Below are positions 54,969 through 64,000 of a stretch of DNA of 64,000 nt, one piece after another (the first letter of the stretch is position 1; each line of letters starts with the position of its first letter). A program made the position numbers and the translations under genes. Source of the DNA: Littorina saxatilis. Taxonomy: Eukaryota; Mollusca; Gastropoda; Littorinimorpha; Littorinidae. The notes beneath the pieces were generated by a model. The model was not told where the DNA came from. It made no database searches and saw only the letters and a program-made list of their open reading frames with translations. The stretch is taken from NCBI RefSeq assembly GCF_037325665.1, contig NC_090245.1, positions 45,437,284-45,501,283 of the forward strand. Reading direction: 5' to 3'.

Positions 54969-57900
54969 GTCAGTAAAAGCAAAAATACACGATGTTCGGA
55001 AATAAATCCGTCGGGGTTGTATGGGCTGTGAAAGAGTAAAACCACTTGCTTTCAGTGAGGCAAACTTTCCCACGTGACATTATCGGCCAGTCACTAGCAA
55101 GGGGTGTGTCTGAAACACGTGGAAAAGGACCACGTGTTAAAAGTTTGCGGCCTAACTAAAAGCAAGAATATTCACTGTTTTACAACCAATACAAATCCGA
55201 CCGCATAATTTTAGAACATCGTCGTATTAGTTTGTTTATTGTTGTTTCTTGTCTCGAGTGGGTCATGGGACACCGATTCAGCATCATACCTGAATCTTAT
55301 TTTCTGTTTTGTTCTCAACCTACTCCTAAAAGAACACCACTATTCACATCTAAGGCGTGACACAGTAGAAGGTAGAGGTAGAGTCGATGCCGCTCAAACT
55401 CTTGTTATCAAAAACTGTATCTTTTTCAAGCAGTCAAAAAGTCTTATCAGGGGGTACGTCCCGGAAGTAAATTCAAAAGTACTATGCGGTATGTTGGATA
55501 CAGAGCGGCCGGAACGGAGGGGCAAGTTGGGAGACATAGCGAGGACAGGATTCCATCAATTTCCTCGTTGTTTATTCAGCCAAATATGTTTCCTTGCTTT
55601 GGAAAGGGACCAAAGGTACCCGGGCACACTGACAAGAATGTATTCATATTTCTTCTAATTAGATTCCTTGATTTTAACAAACTCTTATCGGCAAATAGGC
55701 CTGTAATATCCTTGCAAATGACACAGCCCCTTCTCAAACAAACAGCAGAATAACTAAGCAGGCCAAGCTGCTAAAAGAAAAACTCACAAACTTCAGTTTC
55801 TCTTCTTACACATGTAGGGGAAGGGCTCCTAATATGGACCGGCTCCTAATATGGACCACCTTCTGTTCTGACAAACTAACGGCACTAGAGCGCTCAGAAC
55901 AATTTCATTCGCTGTATTCACCCTCTCTGGATAACTTGCACATGTCAAAACAGTTGTAGAAACACAAACCTTAAAACCGTTAGGCTTTTTCTCTTTTTTT
56001 TCACTTTTGGCAGGGTTCACTCTAAATTTGCCGCCTAAAACGGACTCGTTTCTGTCTACAGCCAAAGCTTTTATCGCACAAAAATTGCTGTATATGACAG
56101 CTAAGACCGTATTTGTTACATTTTAGCAGTGTTGACCCCGAGTTTCTACTGCAAACAAAAAAGGATAGCAAAATCTCAAAGTATGTGTGAGACCCCTAAT
56201 ATGGACCACCTTCAACAAATCGAAGAAAATAAAAGCTAAAGGCTATTTTCATTAATTCATTAAGAAGCTTGCTGAAAATAACCTATAACTAGCCCTCGAG
56301 ATTTAAACAAAATATAACCAATAGTCTTCTTTTCGTGGAAGTTGATAATTTCACTTATTTTCACTCTGTTTTTGATAAGCTTCTTTAGTTTCCTGGTGTG
56401 CTTCAAATAATGCTTTCATCAACCCGAAACAGATAAATCTAAAGCATATTTTGACTGGACTGGGTGGCCGAGTGGTAACGCACTTTGCGCTCGGAAGCGA
56501 GAGGTTGCGTGTTCAGGCCTGGGTCAGGCCGCAATTTTCTCCCCCCTTTCCTAACCTAGGTGGTGGGTTCAAGTGCTAGTCTTTCGGATGAGACGAAAAA
56601 CCGAGGTCCCTTCGTGTACACTACATTGGGGTGTGCACGTTAAAGATCCCACGATTGACAAAAGGGTCTTTCCTGGCAAAATTGTATAGGCATAGATAAA
56701 AATGTCCACCAAATACCCGTGTGACTTGGAATAAAGTGTAAAAAAAATTCCATCTCACACGGCATTAAGTCTCAGGGCTTGGAAACATGAAAACGTGACA
56801 CGCATGCAGGAAAAAAAAATGGGTAGCGCCGTATACTGTATGGCAGCTCGCTTTCCCCAGGGAGAAAGCAGCCCGAATTTCTGTGAGGTTACCCTCATGG
56901 ACTATATAAAATCTTATCCTCCTATCCTTATCCTTATTAGTCTGACTTGCACACTAAGTTATATCATGTTATTTTGAAGTATATGGGGCTTTTCGAGTTT
57001 CGTGATTCGTGAAGGCCGCCTCACTGGTCCATATTAGGCGCCCAGGCTCCTAATATGGACCATTTGTGATTTTTTCTGTATCTAATTTTTGCTGAATGTC
57101 TATCAAAGCTATTTCACTCTAATTAGGCCTAACGATTAACCTAAGAGAGAAGGACTACCAAACACAAAATGAAACTTCTTCGCAAGAAAACAAGCTTGTT
57201 TTCAGCATGAAACAAAAAGTGGTCCATATTAGGAACCCTTCCCCTACAATTAAGATTATGCTTCTTTTACTTGTTAAAACCCCAAAACAGATAGACGTTC
57301 TGAAATTCAGAATCAAAAAACAAGATTATTGGAAAGTTTAATTCAACTTAATTCAACAACGCTTGTGAAGCTAAGTTCATTATCTCTACCATAAGTGTTT
57401 GTCTGTTGATCCCCGTTACAGGCCATTGGGGCGACGTACTTATGAGCGTAATGTTGTTGTTTTGTCATGAATTTAACGTCTTAATCATTTACCCTTTTTT
57501 CTTTTTTGTTGTTGCTTATACATAGAAAGAAAAGAAGATCATGAAACACCACGAGCAGACGACCAACGTGCGTTGCAACATTAAGCCCCCTCTACACGAC
57601 GCACGGCCCGAGCAACTGGCTCAGGCGAGAAGCGTCTACGGCGTTCGTCTGCGACCGATTGTGAGTTCAAATAAAAAACGCTCGCGCTGGACCCGAGTAC
57701 TCTTCAGACTGGCTCGCTCCCCCAGTATGAAAGTTTTTGTCTTGTGCACGTTTAAGACCAAGTGATTGCTCTGTGTGAATTACAGGCATTCCCTTTGCTA
57801 TATAAGTACATTGCATGCGAGCCGAGGATGTGCGTGGTGACTGGCCTTTCTCTTTTATTTGATCACAGTGAAAAATATACTGCCGACCCTCTTCATAACT

Positions 57901-59702
57901 GGTGAACTGGTGGCCCACGAAGTTCTTTTACTGTCCTGGCTCGCGGATTCTTGCATTTATCACGCCCCAGGTAGTTTTACCAAATTCTTTAATGTAAAGT
58001 GAAGGTAAAAGACTGAAACATATGTAAACAAAGGAAACCATAAGAAAAAATACAAATTAATATGATAAGAATCGTGGATTGACGCCCTCCCAAAGTCTAA
58101 TTGAAGCCCGACGGAGCGAACAATTAGCTTTGGTCGGGCGTCAATCCACGATGACGACCTCGAAGTTTCAAATGGAAGCATGATAATGTGTAATTAATAA
58201 ATCACTTTCATTACACTATACACGCACGCACGCACGCACACACGCTCACACACTCACTCACACACACGCACGCACTGCACGCACACACATACGCTCACAC
58301 ACTCACTCACACGGCACACGCACGCACGCACGTGCGCATGCCGCACACGCATACACACTGACAAACACACAAACACACGAATTCACGCGCGCAATACACA
58401 CATGTATACACAGACACACCGCGCACACACACACACACACACATACACACACGTTCACGTATTAACACAGTTTCGTTCTAAAATGTAGGGCCGGGACTGA
58501 GGGTCTGAATTTTGTGTCGTCACAGCCCAAACAGCTACATGTGTATGACCGTATATCCTGTGATTGTTGCATCACCACACCCCAAACCGCTAAGCGTGTA
58601 TGACTGTATCTTGTAATTGTTGTATCACCACAGCCCACATCGCTACGTGTGTATGACTGTATCATGTAATCATTTTGTTGTATCATCACAGCCCACACCG
58701 CTACGTGTGTATGACTGTATCATGTGATTGTTGTATCACCGTCCCGGCACAGCCCAAACTGCTACGTGTCAGTGTATGACTGTATCATGTGATTGTTGTA
58801 TCACCACAGCCCAAACTGCTACGAGTGTATGACCGTATCATGTGATTGTTGTATTACCACAGCCCACACTGCTACGTGTGTATGACCGTATCATGTGATT
58901 GCTGTATTACCACAGCTCACACTGCTACGTGTAAATGACCGTATCATGTGATTGTTGTATCACCACAGCCCACACCGCTACGTGTGTATGACCGTATCAT
59001 GAAACTGCAACCAGACTGGGACCCCAAGGTCACCAAGGACGAATACAGGAACTTGCATCAGTTCAAGAATAATGCCCGGTTGGACGTAAGTGTGTGCATT
59101 ATCATTATACAAGAGGGTGTCGCTTGCAGCCGGGACTGTTTATTCCGGGGGGGGGGGGGGGGGGGGGGGGCGTGGGGGTTGCTTTTGTATGTGTATGTAT
59201 GACATGTATGGGGGGGGGGGGGGGGCAATTTGTTAGTGTGCATCTCTCTGTGTGCGGTTTGCCCGGCCGTATGTGTTTGTGTGGTTTGTTTTTATTTTAT
59301 TTCATCGAATGAATCGAATTCCAAAGTCAATGATATCACCGGCTTTTCTTCATTATTTTGCTTCAGTTGCAACAAACTGCGGTGGCCGGATTATCACCGT
59401 CTGCAAAGTTTGGTTCCTCGCAAGAACTAGTCAGTTAGGACACTGTTGTTGAACTTAACCCCATTTGGGGTGGGGTTTTTCAGGAAGATAATCGAGAATT
59501 GTTGAACTTATACTAGTTACCCCGTTGTTGTTGTTTTCTTCAGGAAGATAATCGGGAAATCCCAGTGATGTCCAATTGTGAACCAGGCCATAGACTGCAC
59601 TCGCCGCCAGAAAGCTTCAAAAGGGAACACGCGCGTGTCATGGTCTACCACAACAGCGTCTGGGGCACCAACGGCGTCAACCTCGGAGTGCGAAAGATGT
59701 AG
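54891..59702 (+). CDS. Four-exon gene, uncharacterised 162-aa protein
   Basis: Exons 54891-54968, 57526-57660, 58969-59085 and 59544-59702 are all phase 0 and total 489 nt. The first begins at GCAAGATGTCAGCC (MSAYSTGYTVPYTGNQQLWR) and ends before GTCAGT. Exon 2 starts KEKKIMKHHEQTTNVRCNIK. Exon 3 starts PTPLRVYDRIMKLQPDWDPK and includes DEYRNLHQFKNNARLD. Exon 4 has EDNREIPVMSNCEPGHRL and ends GTNGVNLGVRKM. The protein is polar, Arg/Lys/Tyr/Pro-rich, and has no membrane segment, signal peptide or enzyme motif. It is reminiscent of small ciliary microtubule inner proteins, but I cannot match it to one, so that is a guess. Introns contain a TIR element with a nested SINE. Repeats of the exon 3 and exon 4 acceptors stand just upstream of those exons. 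Confidence 0.75.
55048..55166. mobile_element. Short inverted-repeat MITE in intron 1
   Basis: CTTGCTTTCAGTGAGGCAAA at the left pairs with the inverse at the right (TTTGCGGCCTAACTAAAAGC). CACGTG occurs in both arms. Confidence 0.7.
55167..55812. other. Intron 1, nothing recognised
   Basis: A 139-codon frame (55239-55658) has no splice or family support. Confidence 0.45.
55813..57248. mobile_element. TIR element, non-autonomous, 1.4 kb
   Basis: Inverted ends TGTAGGGGAAGGGCTCCTAA (left) and TGTAGGGGAAGGGTTCCTAA (right, inverse) match over 28 bases with two differences. The motif TCCTAATATGGACC recurs near both ends (55831, 55846, 56193, inverse at 57030 and 57222) as subterminal repeats. TA at both borders suggests a TA duplication with GGGGAAGGG ends. 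A SINE is nested at 56457-56940. No transposase. Confidence 0.85.
56457..56940 (+). mobile_element. tRNA-derived SINE (type 3 head, body A) nested in the TIR element
   Basis: The head GGGTGGCCGAGTGGTAACGC has a Ser/Leu-tRNA-like A box; GAGGTTGCGTGTTCAGGCC is a decayed B box. The body has CTTTCGGATGAGACGAAAAA, GTGCACGTTAAAGATCCCAC and CAGCTCGCTTTCCCCAGGGA, and a TATCCTCCTATCCTTATCC tail. The middle matches the Polinton-borne SINE at 41190-41600, whose head is different. Confidence 0.88.
57526..57660 (+). CDS. Exon 2 of the 162-aa gene
   Basis: Acceptor TTATACATAG after a T-rich tract, donor GTGAGT. 45 codons. Confidence 0.78.
57668..57757 (+). repeat. Dispersed repeat directly after the exon 2 donor
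   Basis: AAAAAACGCTCGCGCTGGAC ... CTTGTGCACG is the inverse of 26588-26670. Confidence 0.8.
58071..58152. repeat. Palindrome with 17-bp perfect stem
   Basis: ATCGTGGATTGACGCCC (58071-58087) pairs with 58136-58152. A second inner stem (AAAGTCTAATTG / CAATTAGCTTT) lies inside. Confidence 0.9.
58215..58455. repeat. (AC)n / (ACGC)n microsatellite
   Basis: About 240 bases of AC- and ACGC-rich repeat with interruptions. Confidence 0.93.
58500..58968 (+). repeat. Minisatellite whose unit contains the exon 3 acceptor and exon start
   Basis: Eight units of about 55-60 bases. Each has TGATTGTTGTATCACCACAG (the acceptor) followed by a copy of the first 33 bases of exon 3 (CCCACACCGCTACGTGTGTA ... ACCGTATCATG). 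The true exon is the ninth and last unit, where the sequence continues into the rest of the exon. Confidence 0.95.
58969..59085 (+). CDS. Exon 3 of the 162-aa gene
   Basis: Acceptor ATCACCACAG, donor TTGGAC|GTAAGT. 39 codons. The 5' limit is ambiguous in principle because eight upstream units offer the same acceptor, but only this one continues into the full exon. Confidence 0.8.
59143..59225. repeat. Poly(G) tracts
   Basis: Two runs of G (about 59148-59170 and 59210-59225) in intron 3. Confidence 0.9.
59430..59543 (+). repeat. Tandem duplication of the exon 4 acceptor
   Basis: TTGTTGAACTTA ... TTTTTCAGGAAGATAATCGA at about 59446-59496 is repeated by TTGTTGAACTTA ... TTCTTCAGGAAGATAATCGG at 59500-59559. 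The duplicate thus holds an acceptor plus the first 13 bases of exon 4. Confidence 0.88.
59544..59702 (+). CDS. Exon 4 and stop of the 162-aa gene
   Basis: Acceptor TTTTCTTCAG, 52 codons, TAG at 59700-59702. A possible AATAAA lies far downstream at about 60565. Confidence 0.82.
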   Translation, partial: EDNREIPVMSNCEPGHRLHSPPESFKREHARVMVYHNSVWGTNGVNLGVRKM

Positions 59703-60160
59703 TTTGATCGAGGGCTCGAGTGTGGACACAGTAGTTTGAGCGCTGCTCTATTTGTTTCGTGTTCAATCACTGCCGGTGTAGCGATGTGTGATTGGCCCCC
59801 CTGTCACCTTAATTTCGCCCTCGGCCTCGTTGATCCACACGCTGAACAAAAAAACACCCTTCAATAGTACTGACGAGCGACCTTGGGTACCTTACATTCA
59901 TGGGGTCAAATTTGTTCAACCAATGTTTTAATTTAAACTTAGAATTTTGATTCATCCTAAAATGTTTCCCTTCTCATTCAAGGGACGTGTATATATATAT
60001 ATAACCACTCGGTACACGTTTTGAAGAAATCGAATTTTGGGGTGAAATGTTTTAAATGTTACCACCAATTTTCTTCACATGCAAGAAACTGACATGCTTT
60101 TCGTCCTTAAATAAGTTCACTTCTTTAATTTTACCAGGAAACAACATTACCCAATATTGA
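59703..60160. other. 3' flank of the 162-aa gene
   Basis: Holds the left member (59772-59807) of an inverted pair with 62186-62221, and (TA)n at 59990-60003. No gene. Confidence 0.55.
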
Positions 60161-60164
60161 CGGA

Positions 60165-60281
60165 CTGTGTGATATCTTCTGCTATGGTCTGTTGAGACAG
60201 TGATATCAAAATCGAGACCGGAGGTCGAGATTTTGATATCACTGTCGAAACAGACAAATGGCAGAAGATATCATCACACAG
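60165..60281. repeat. Palindrome with 18-bp perfect inner stem
   Basis: GACAGTGATATCAAAATC (60196-60213) pairs with 60229-60246. Outer arms (CTGTGTGATATCTTCTGC and its near inverse) extend it to about 117 bases. Confidence 0.92.
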
Positions 60282-62185
60282 TCAGTCAATGTTAGATATA
60301 TTGCTAATTCTCTGGACATTTTGTATTTTCTGTAAAGAAATTACAACAGTATTTGTCTCAGTTTTGGCTGTTCCATATTCCTCCCTCTGATTATTATTTC
60401 TTTTTGTTCACTCTTTCAAGTTCTTGTACTTTTCAGAATTTTAAAATGTCTTTCCTTTCAAAAAGTCTTTAGTCACTTGCTCAACTAAATTCTGGGATAA
60501 TTACATTTTCATATATATTTGTTTGTTTTTAAATTTAGGTGTTTTTGTTTTTGAAGTGGGGAAGCAATAAAGAGGTCATCGAAATCAAAACTGATATGGC
60601 CACTAGTTCCCAATTCCAGTGGGGAAGCTTGTTTATTTTATCTTGTCAGCGAGCCGCGCGGTGATAAATCCCAGCCGCGTAAACATTGCAGCCAAGGCAA
60701 GAAGAAGGGGGAAACTCGGGGACTTTTTCTACATTTATGAAGAGAGGGGGAAGCAGACGACAAAATGTACGCCATCTCGTTATTCAGTTGCCAGGTTGGA
60801 AACCTAAAAGTTTGGACTCGATTTGCTTGTTTTTTCATTATATTGATATGTACAATTATTCATATTGCAAAATATAACATACTACAATCCCTTCAAGCTA
60901 AAAATGTAGTGTAAAACTGAAGGAACTTGTACTACAGCACTACAAACACAAATTCAGTATAGTTAGAGAGTATTTTACCTGCGTTTGGATTATGATGTTG
61001 TTGTTGCAACATTTAAAGCGTGTTCGATGTTTCTGACGGAATCATAAGCGTTTGAAAACAAAAAAGCCTCGGTTTACCAAACCTTTGAGAAAAATGGCTT
61101 AGAAAACGAGGATAGTGTATTTTTTGCAAATTTACTGAGACTATTTCTTTACGACAACGACCGGTATCGGACATTCGCTTTGAGGCAAACAAATTCACTC
61201 GTTGCCGCCAACTTCATTCAGACCCAATTCCAAAGGAGACAGTGAAACCTGCGAAGATCACAAAGCAGTCTAAATTGCAGACCAACGTGATGCGTACAAT
61301 GATTAGCAAACTGTTGCTCTTTGAGGTTAAAATTAACTTCTGGAAACAACCAACCCAGTAACCCTTTTGCGTTTTGTAGGAATATTGTAGTTACGGGATT
61401 ATGGAGATGTGTTTTAAAGAGGGTCTCATCGCAGGTTTCACAGTGACTTTGATCGGTATCTGATTCTGAGCTGCATGGCTTTCCACCCTCCTCAGCCAAG
61501 CTAGTGTGCATAGGCACACGCAACACACACCACTTCGTAACACACTTCGCGGCTGTATAAAAGTGCATATATTTGCCTGGAGATAATGAATTACCAAACA
61601 TCACAAAAAACAAGTTTAGAAACGCTGCTAGCATGAGCAGGTTCTAGAGGGTTAAGTTCTAAGTTCTGCAGTAGTAAGTCGCCAAACAAAGAGTTTTAAG
61701 CTGGGGGGGGGGGGGGGGGGGATGTTACACTGGTACGAAACCTGTGAGTGTATGAGTAAAGACGAGCGCACAGACAACATAATATTAATGAATTCGATTT
61801 TATTTCAATTAAAAAAAAGTCTTAAGATCAGGGGCCTGTTAGATTTTAACCCATCTTGTTTCTGCCAAGGCCTAGTGTAACAGACACAGCGCGCCGACGG
61901 TCCGGTCGGTGGGGGGTGGGGGCTTGCCGCTATCGGGTTGTCCAAGACGCATGCCGCGAAAAGATTCCAGGCCCCGATAAGAGTAACAGACCACTTTGTT
62001 TACAATAGTGAATTTGGCTCCTCAAGAAGAAGTTATCGCCATATGGATATCGACGGAAATGTCGTCGATATCACTTTTGCACTGAGCTCAGTTTTGCCCA
62101 ATTGACCAATGGAAATCCACGTAACATATGAAATAGCAATATTTCAGTCTCGAGTATATATATACATGTATATCGAGGGGGTGAG
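60282..62185. other. No gene seen
   Basis: AT-rich sequence with poly(G) at about 61704-61721 and a short palindrome at 62048-62072 (GATATCGACG ... CGTCGATATC). Minus frames at 61013-61634 have no recognisable features. Confidence 0.5.
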
Positions 62186-62221
62186 GTGACAGAGGGGCCA
62201 ATCTCACATCGTTACACCGGC
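62186..62221 (-). repeat. Right member of a distant inverted pair
   Basis: Inverse of 59772-59807: GCCGGTGTAACGATGTGAGA versus GCCGGTGTAGCGATGTGTGA, continuing through TTGGCCCCYCTGTCACCT. Confidence 0.8.
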
Positions 62222-64000
62222 TCAATTTTACTATACATGTATCACCAAGCTGTTCTTTGACTGAACAAGTTCAGTTCCCGCGCTAGGCGCCGTACGGTTA
62301 TTTGAACTACTGCCGCGTCTGGTCCACTACATTTTAAATGTCGTTATTGCTGTTCCTTCACTGAAAATGTTTAATTCCCGCGCTGTTTCAATGTGTTGTA
62401 ATAATGGTTGTTTCGCGTTAACTACTCCTCAAGTCTACTATGCAATTATTTCATTTTCGTTGCACTTTGGTACGAAGTATGATCCAAACAAAATGATCAA
62501 CTGTGATTTTCGCAGAGACTGGCGTATCTGGCCCAAAATTCAGCAGTCATTAGAACTACTCTCCTGCTACATCGATGCAAAGTCACAAGTGCCTAAGCCA
62601 ATCAGAAGAGGCCTTAATGTGGCCTTATTTGGGGTTGCCTTTGAGCTCTGATTTGTCGGCTTTTTTGAGGTCCTGTGTGCAGTGAAACTTGTTGGCAAAA
62701 AGTCTGATTTTCAAAGAGGGCATAACCAGAAATCACAAGAGGTGTAATCAGGTCTGAAGAATGCGTGAGGCAAAAATGGGATCATTTGGTCTATTAGTAA
62801 TGGAGTTACGGCCCGTCTTTTGTGGAGGTTGACATTTTCATGAAGGAGAAGAGTAGTCTGGGTTTCGCAGTTTGGTCGCTGATTGCGAAACTCGTAAGTA
62901 ATTTTGGGTAAAAAGATTTCTGCATAGTACGTGACAATGACAGTGCTGCTAGTAGACAGAATATCGACAGCAACGGGACCTTCGCGTTCGAAAAATACAG
63001 TGAATAGCCCTGTTTCTGCTTTAAAAACCTCGCTTACAAATGTGATGCATCTCGTCATTTTGGTATAGACACGCTTTGTTTCTGTGTTCTCTGGCACTAA
63101 AAAAGAAGGAAACCAAAGTCTCATAATCAGTGACTACAGTAACAACAAATTTGGGTCTACTGTGTTCACAACGGTTGAGCAGATCGCGTGCAAGAGGACC
63201 CTGATGCTCCTTCTCCCTGCCAGCTTATGATACACCCATTTTGCGGCCAGCTTTTGAAGCGCGGAAGATCATTGAGTAGAATTCTCTGGACTGTTCCATG
63301 TGAAAGTTTAAGTTTCGCTCTTTCTATTCACATCTACACTTTTTAATCTTAGTTCTTAAATTTTAACACAGCAGCAACATTATTCTCGTTTGAAGCGCTC
63401 TTCAGAACTGTTTTTGGCTTGTTAGAGTTATTCCCCTTTTATCCAGTTCCGATTTCCCTTTTCTTTGGTCACATTGTAGAATAGGAAACAACTTTGATTC
63501 ATGTAACGTTCTTCAGCTTTGTAGACATTTTATTTGTACCATCATCCAGCTACACTCTTTCAAAGAAGTGAAGATTTTCATGGCGCTTGACAAAAGACAC
63601 CGTTTTGAAGCACAACCCAAAAGTGACGTATTTTAAAATCTCGTAATGTATGACGTAGTAACCTGATGACATCATCTCTTAGAGGTATACCAGTTAAATC
63701 AGAGATCTGTAGGGTTGGCCTTTCAAATGATATATTGCTTTTTATGATCAGTGACCTGAAACTTGTATAATCGCGGTTTGATCATACATCGTAATAGACG
63801 AAGTTTAGTTCCCGCGTTGCCCAAAGGATGACGCATTGTTGTTTTATGTCAACAACTGCTGTGATATATTATACATTGGTATTATTTTGGTTCTTTGATA
63901 GATAACACAGTACTTTTTACACAATTGTATGGACATCGATCTCATTCAGGTTATTTCACACAAACCACTGCATGATGGGATAATTATAGATATTTCATTT
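62222..64000. other. No gene supported; faint tandem repeat
   Basis: Blocks with GTTCAGTTCCCGCGCT (about 62268), GTTTAATTCCCGCGCT (62368) and GTTTAGTTCCCGCGTT (63803) look like diverged copies of one unit. Frames at 62367-62651 and 62711-63124 have no start/splice or family support. Confidence 0.45.

Noticed and set aside
58500-58968. CRISPR-like array (regular about 58-base repeats)
   Set aside because: Units are contiguous, without unique spacers, in an animal intron, and derive from the neighbouring exon start.

Overview
The window is animal nuclear DNA, very probably from a mollusc and most likely a marine gastropod. The evidence is spliced genes with GT-AG introns, several families of tRNA-headed SINEs, CR1/L2-, I- and Tx1-like LINEs, hAT- and Tc1-type DNA transposons, a Polinton, and very dense (GT)n/(AC)n microsatellites. 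The species call is inference; no rRNA or mitochondrial marker is present. Host genes are sparse and most of the sequence is repeats.  Layout: 0-4 kb has microsatellites and a small three-exon gene (2364-3391, about 96 aa, no family recognised). 4-14 kb holds old mobile elements: a repeat rich in AAGGTCA motifs, a TIR element at 9411-10278, and a Tx1-like LINE fragment. At 12.2-14.1 kb a 36-bp minisatellite of about 52 units keeps one frame open only because 36 is a multiple of three. At 14.6-17.9 kb there is a nest of elements: a hAT-like element with 8-bp target duplications, a TA-flanked MITE inside it, and an RNase H-bearing LINE next to it with 13-bp target duplications. 18-29 kb has SINEs, palindromes and a CR1/L2-type LINE with one uninterrupted 1126-aa ORF (23004-26384).  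29.8-49.6 kb is one five-exon class A GPCR gene (422 aa, all splice phases agree). Its third intron carries a Polinton of 13.7 kb (33983-47710) with about 0.4-kb terminal inverted repeats and a 6-bp GACATC target duplication. The Polinton has recognisable ATPase, integrase, protease, capsid, penton-like, pX-like and polymerase N-terminal regions, plus two copies of a PC4-like reading frame. It is a broken fossil with roughly half a dozen breaks and carries a later SINE.  50.4-52.0 kb is a Tc1-type transposon with an uninterrupted DD34E transposase and near-perfect TIRs. 54.9-59.7 kb is a four-exon gene for a 162-aa protein I do not recognise. The rest, to 64 kb, is palindromes, inverted repeats and sequence in which I see no gene.  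The most unusual theme is tandem repeats whose unit spans an exon-intron boundary. Four junctions in the two larger genes have them (GPCR intron 2 donor, GPCR intron 3 donor, 162-aa gene exon 3 and exon 4 acceptors), so each gene carries rows of decoy splice sites that include a piece of real exon. The Polinton landed inside one of these arrays.
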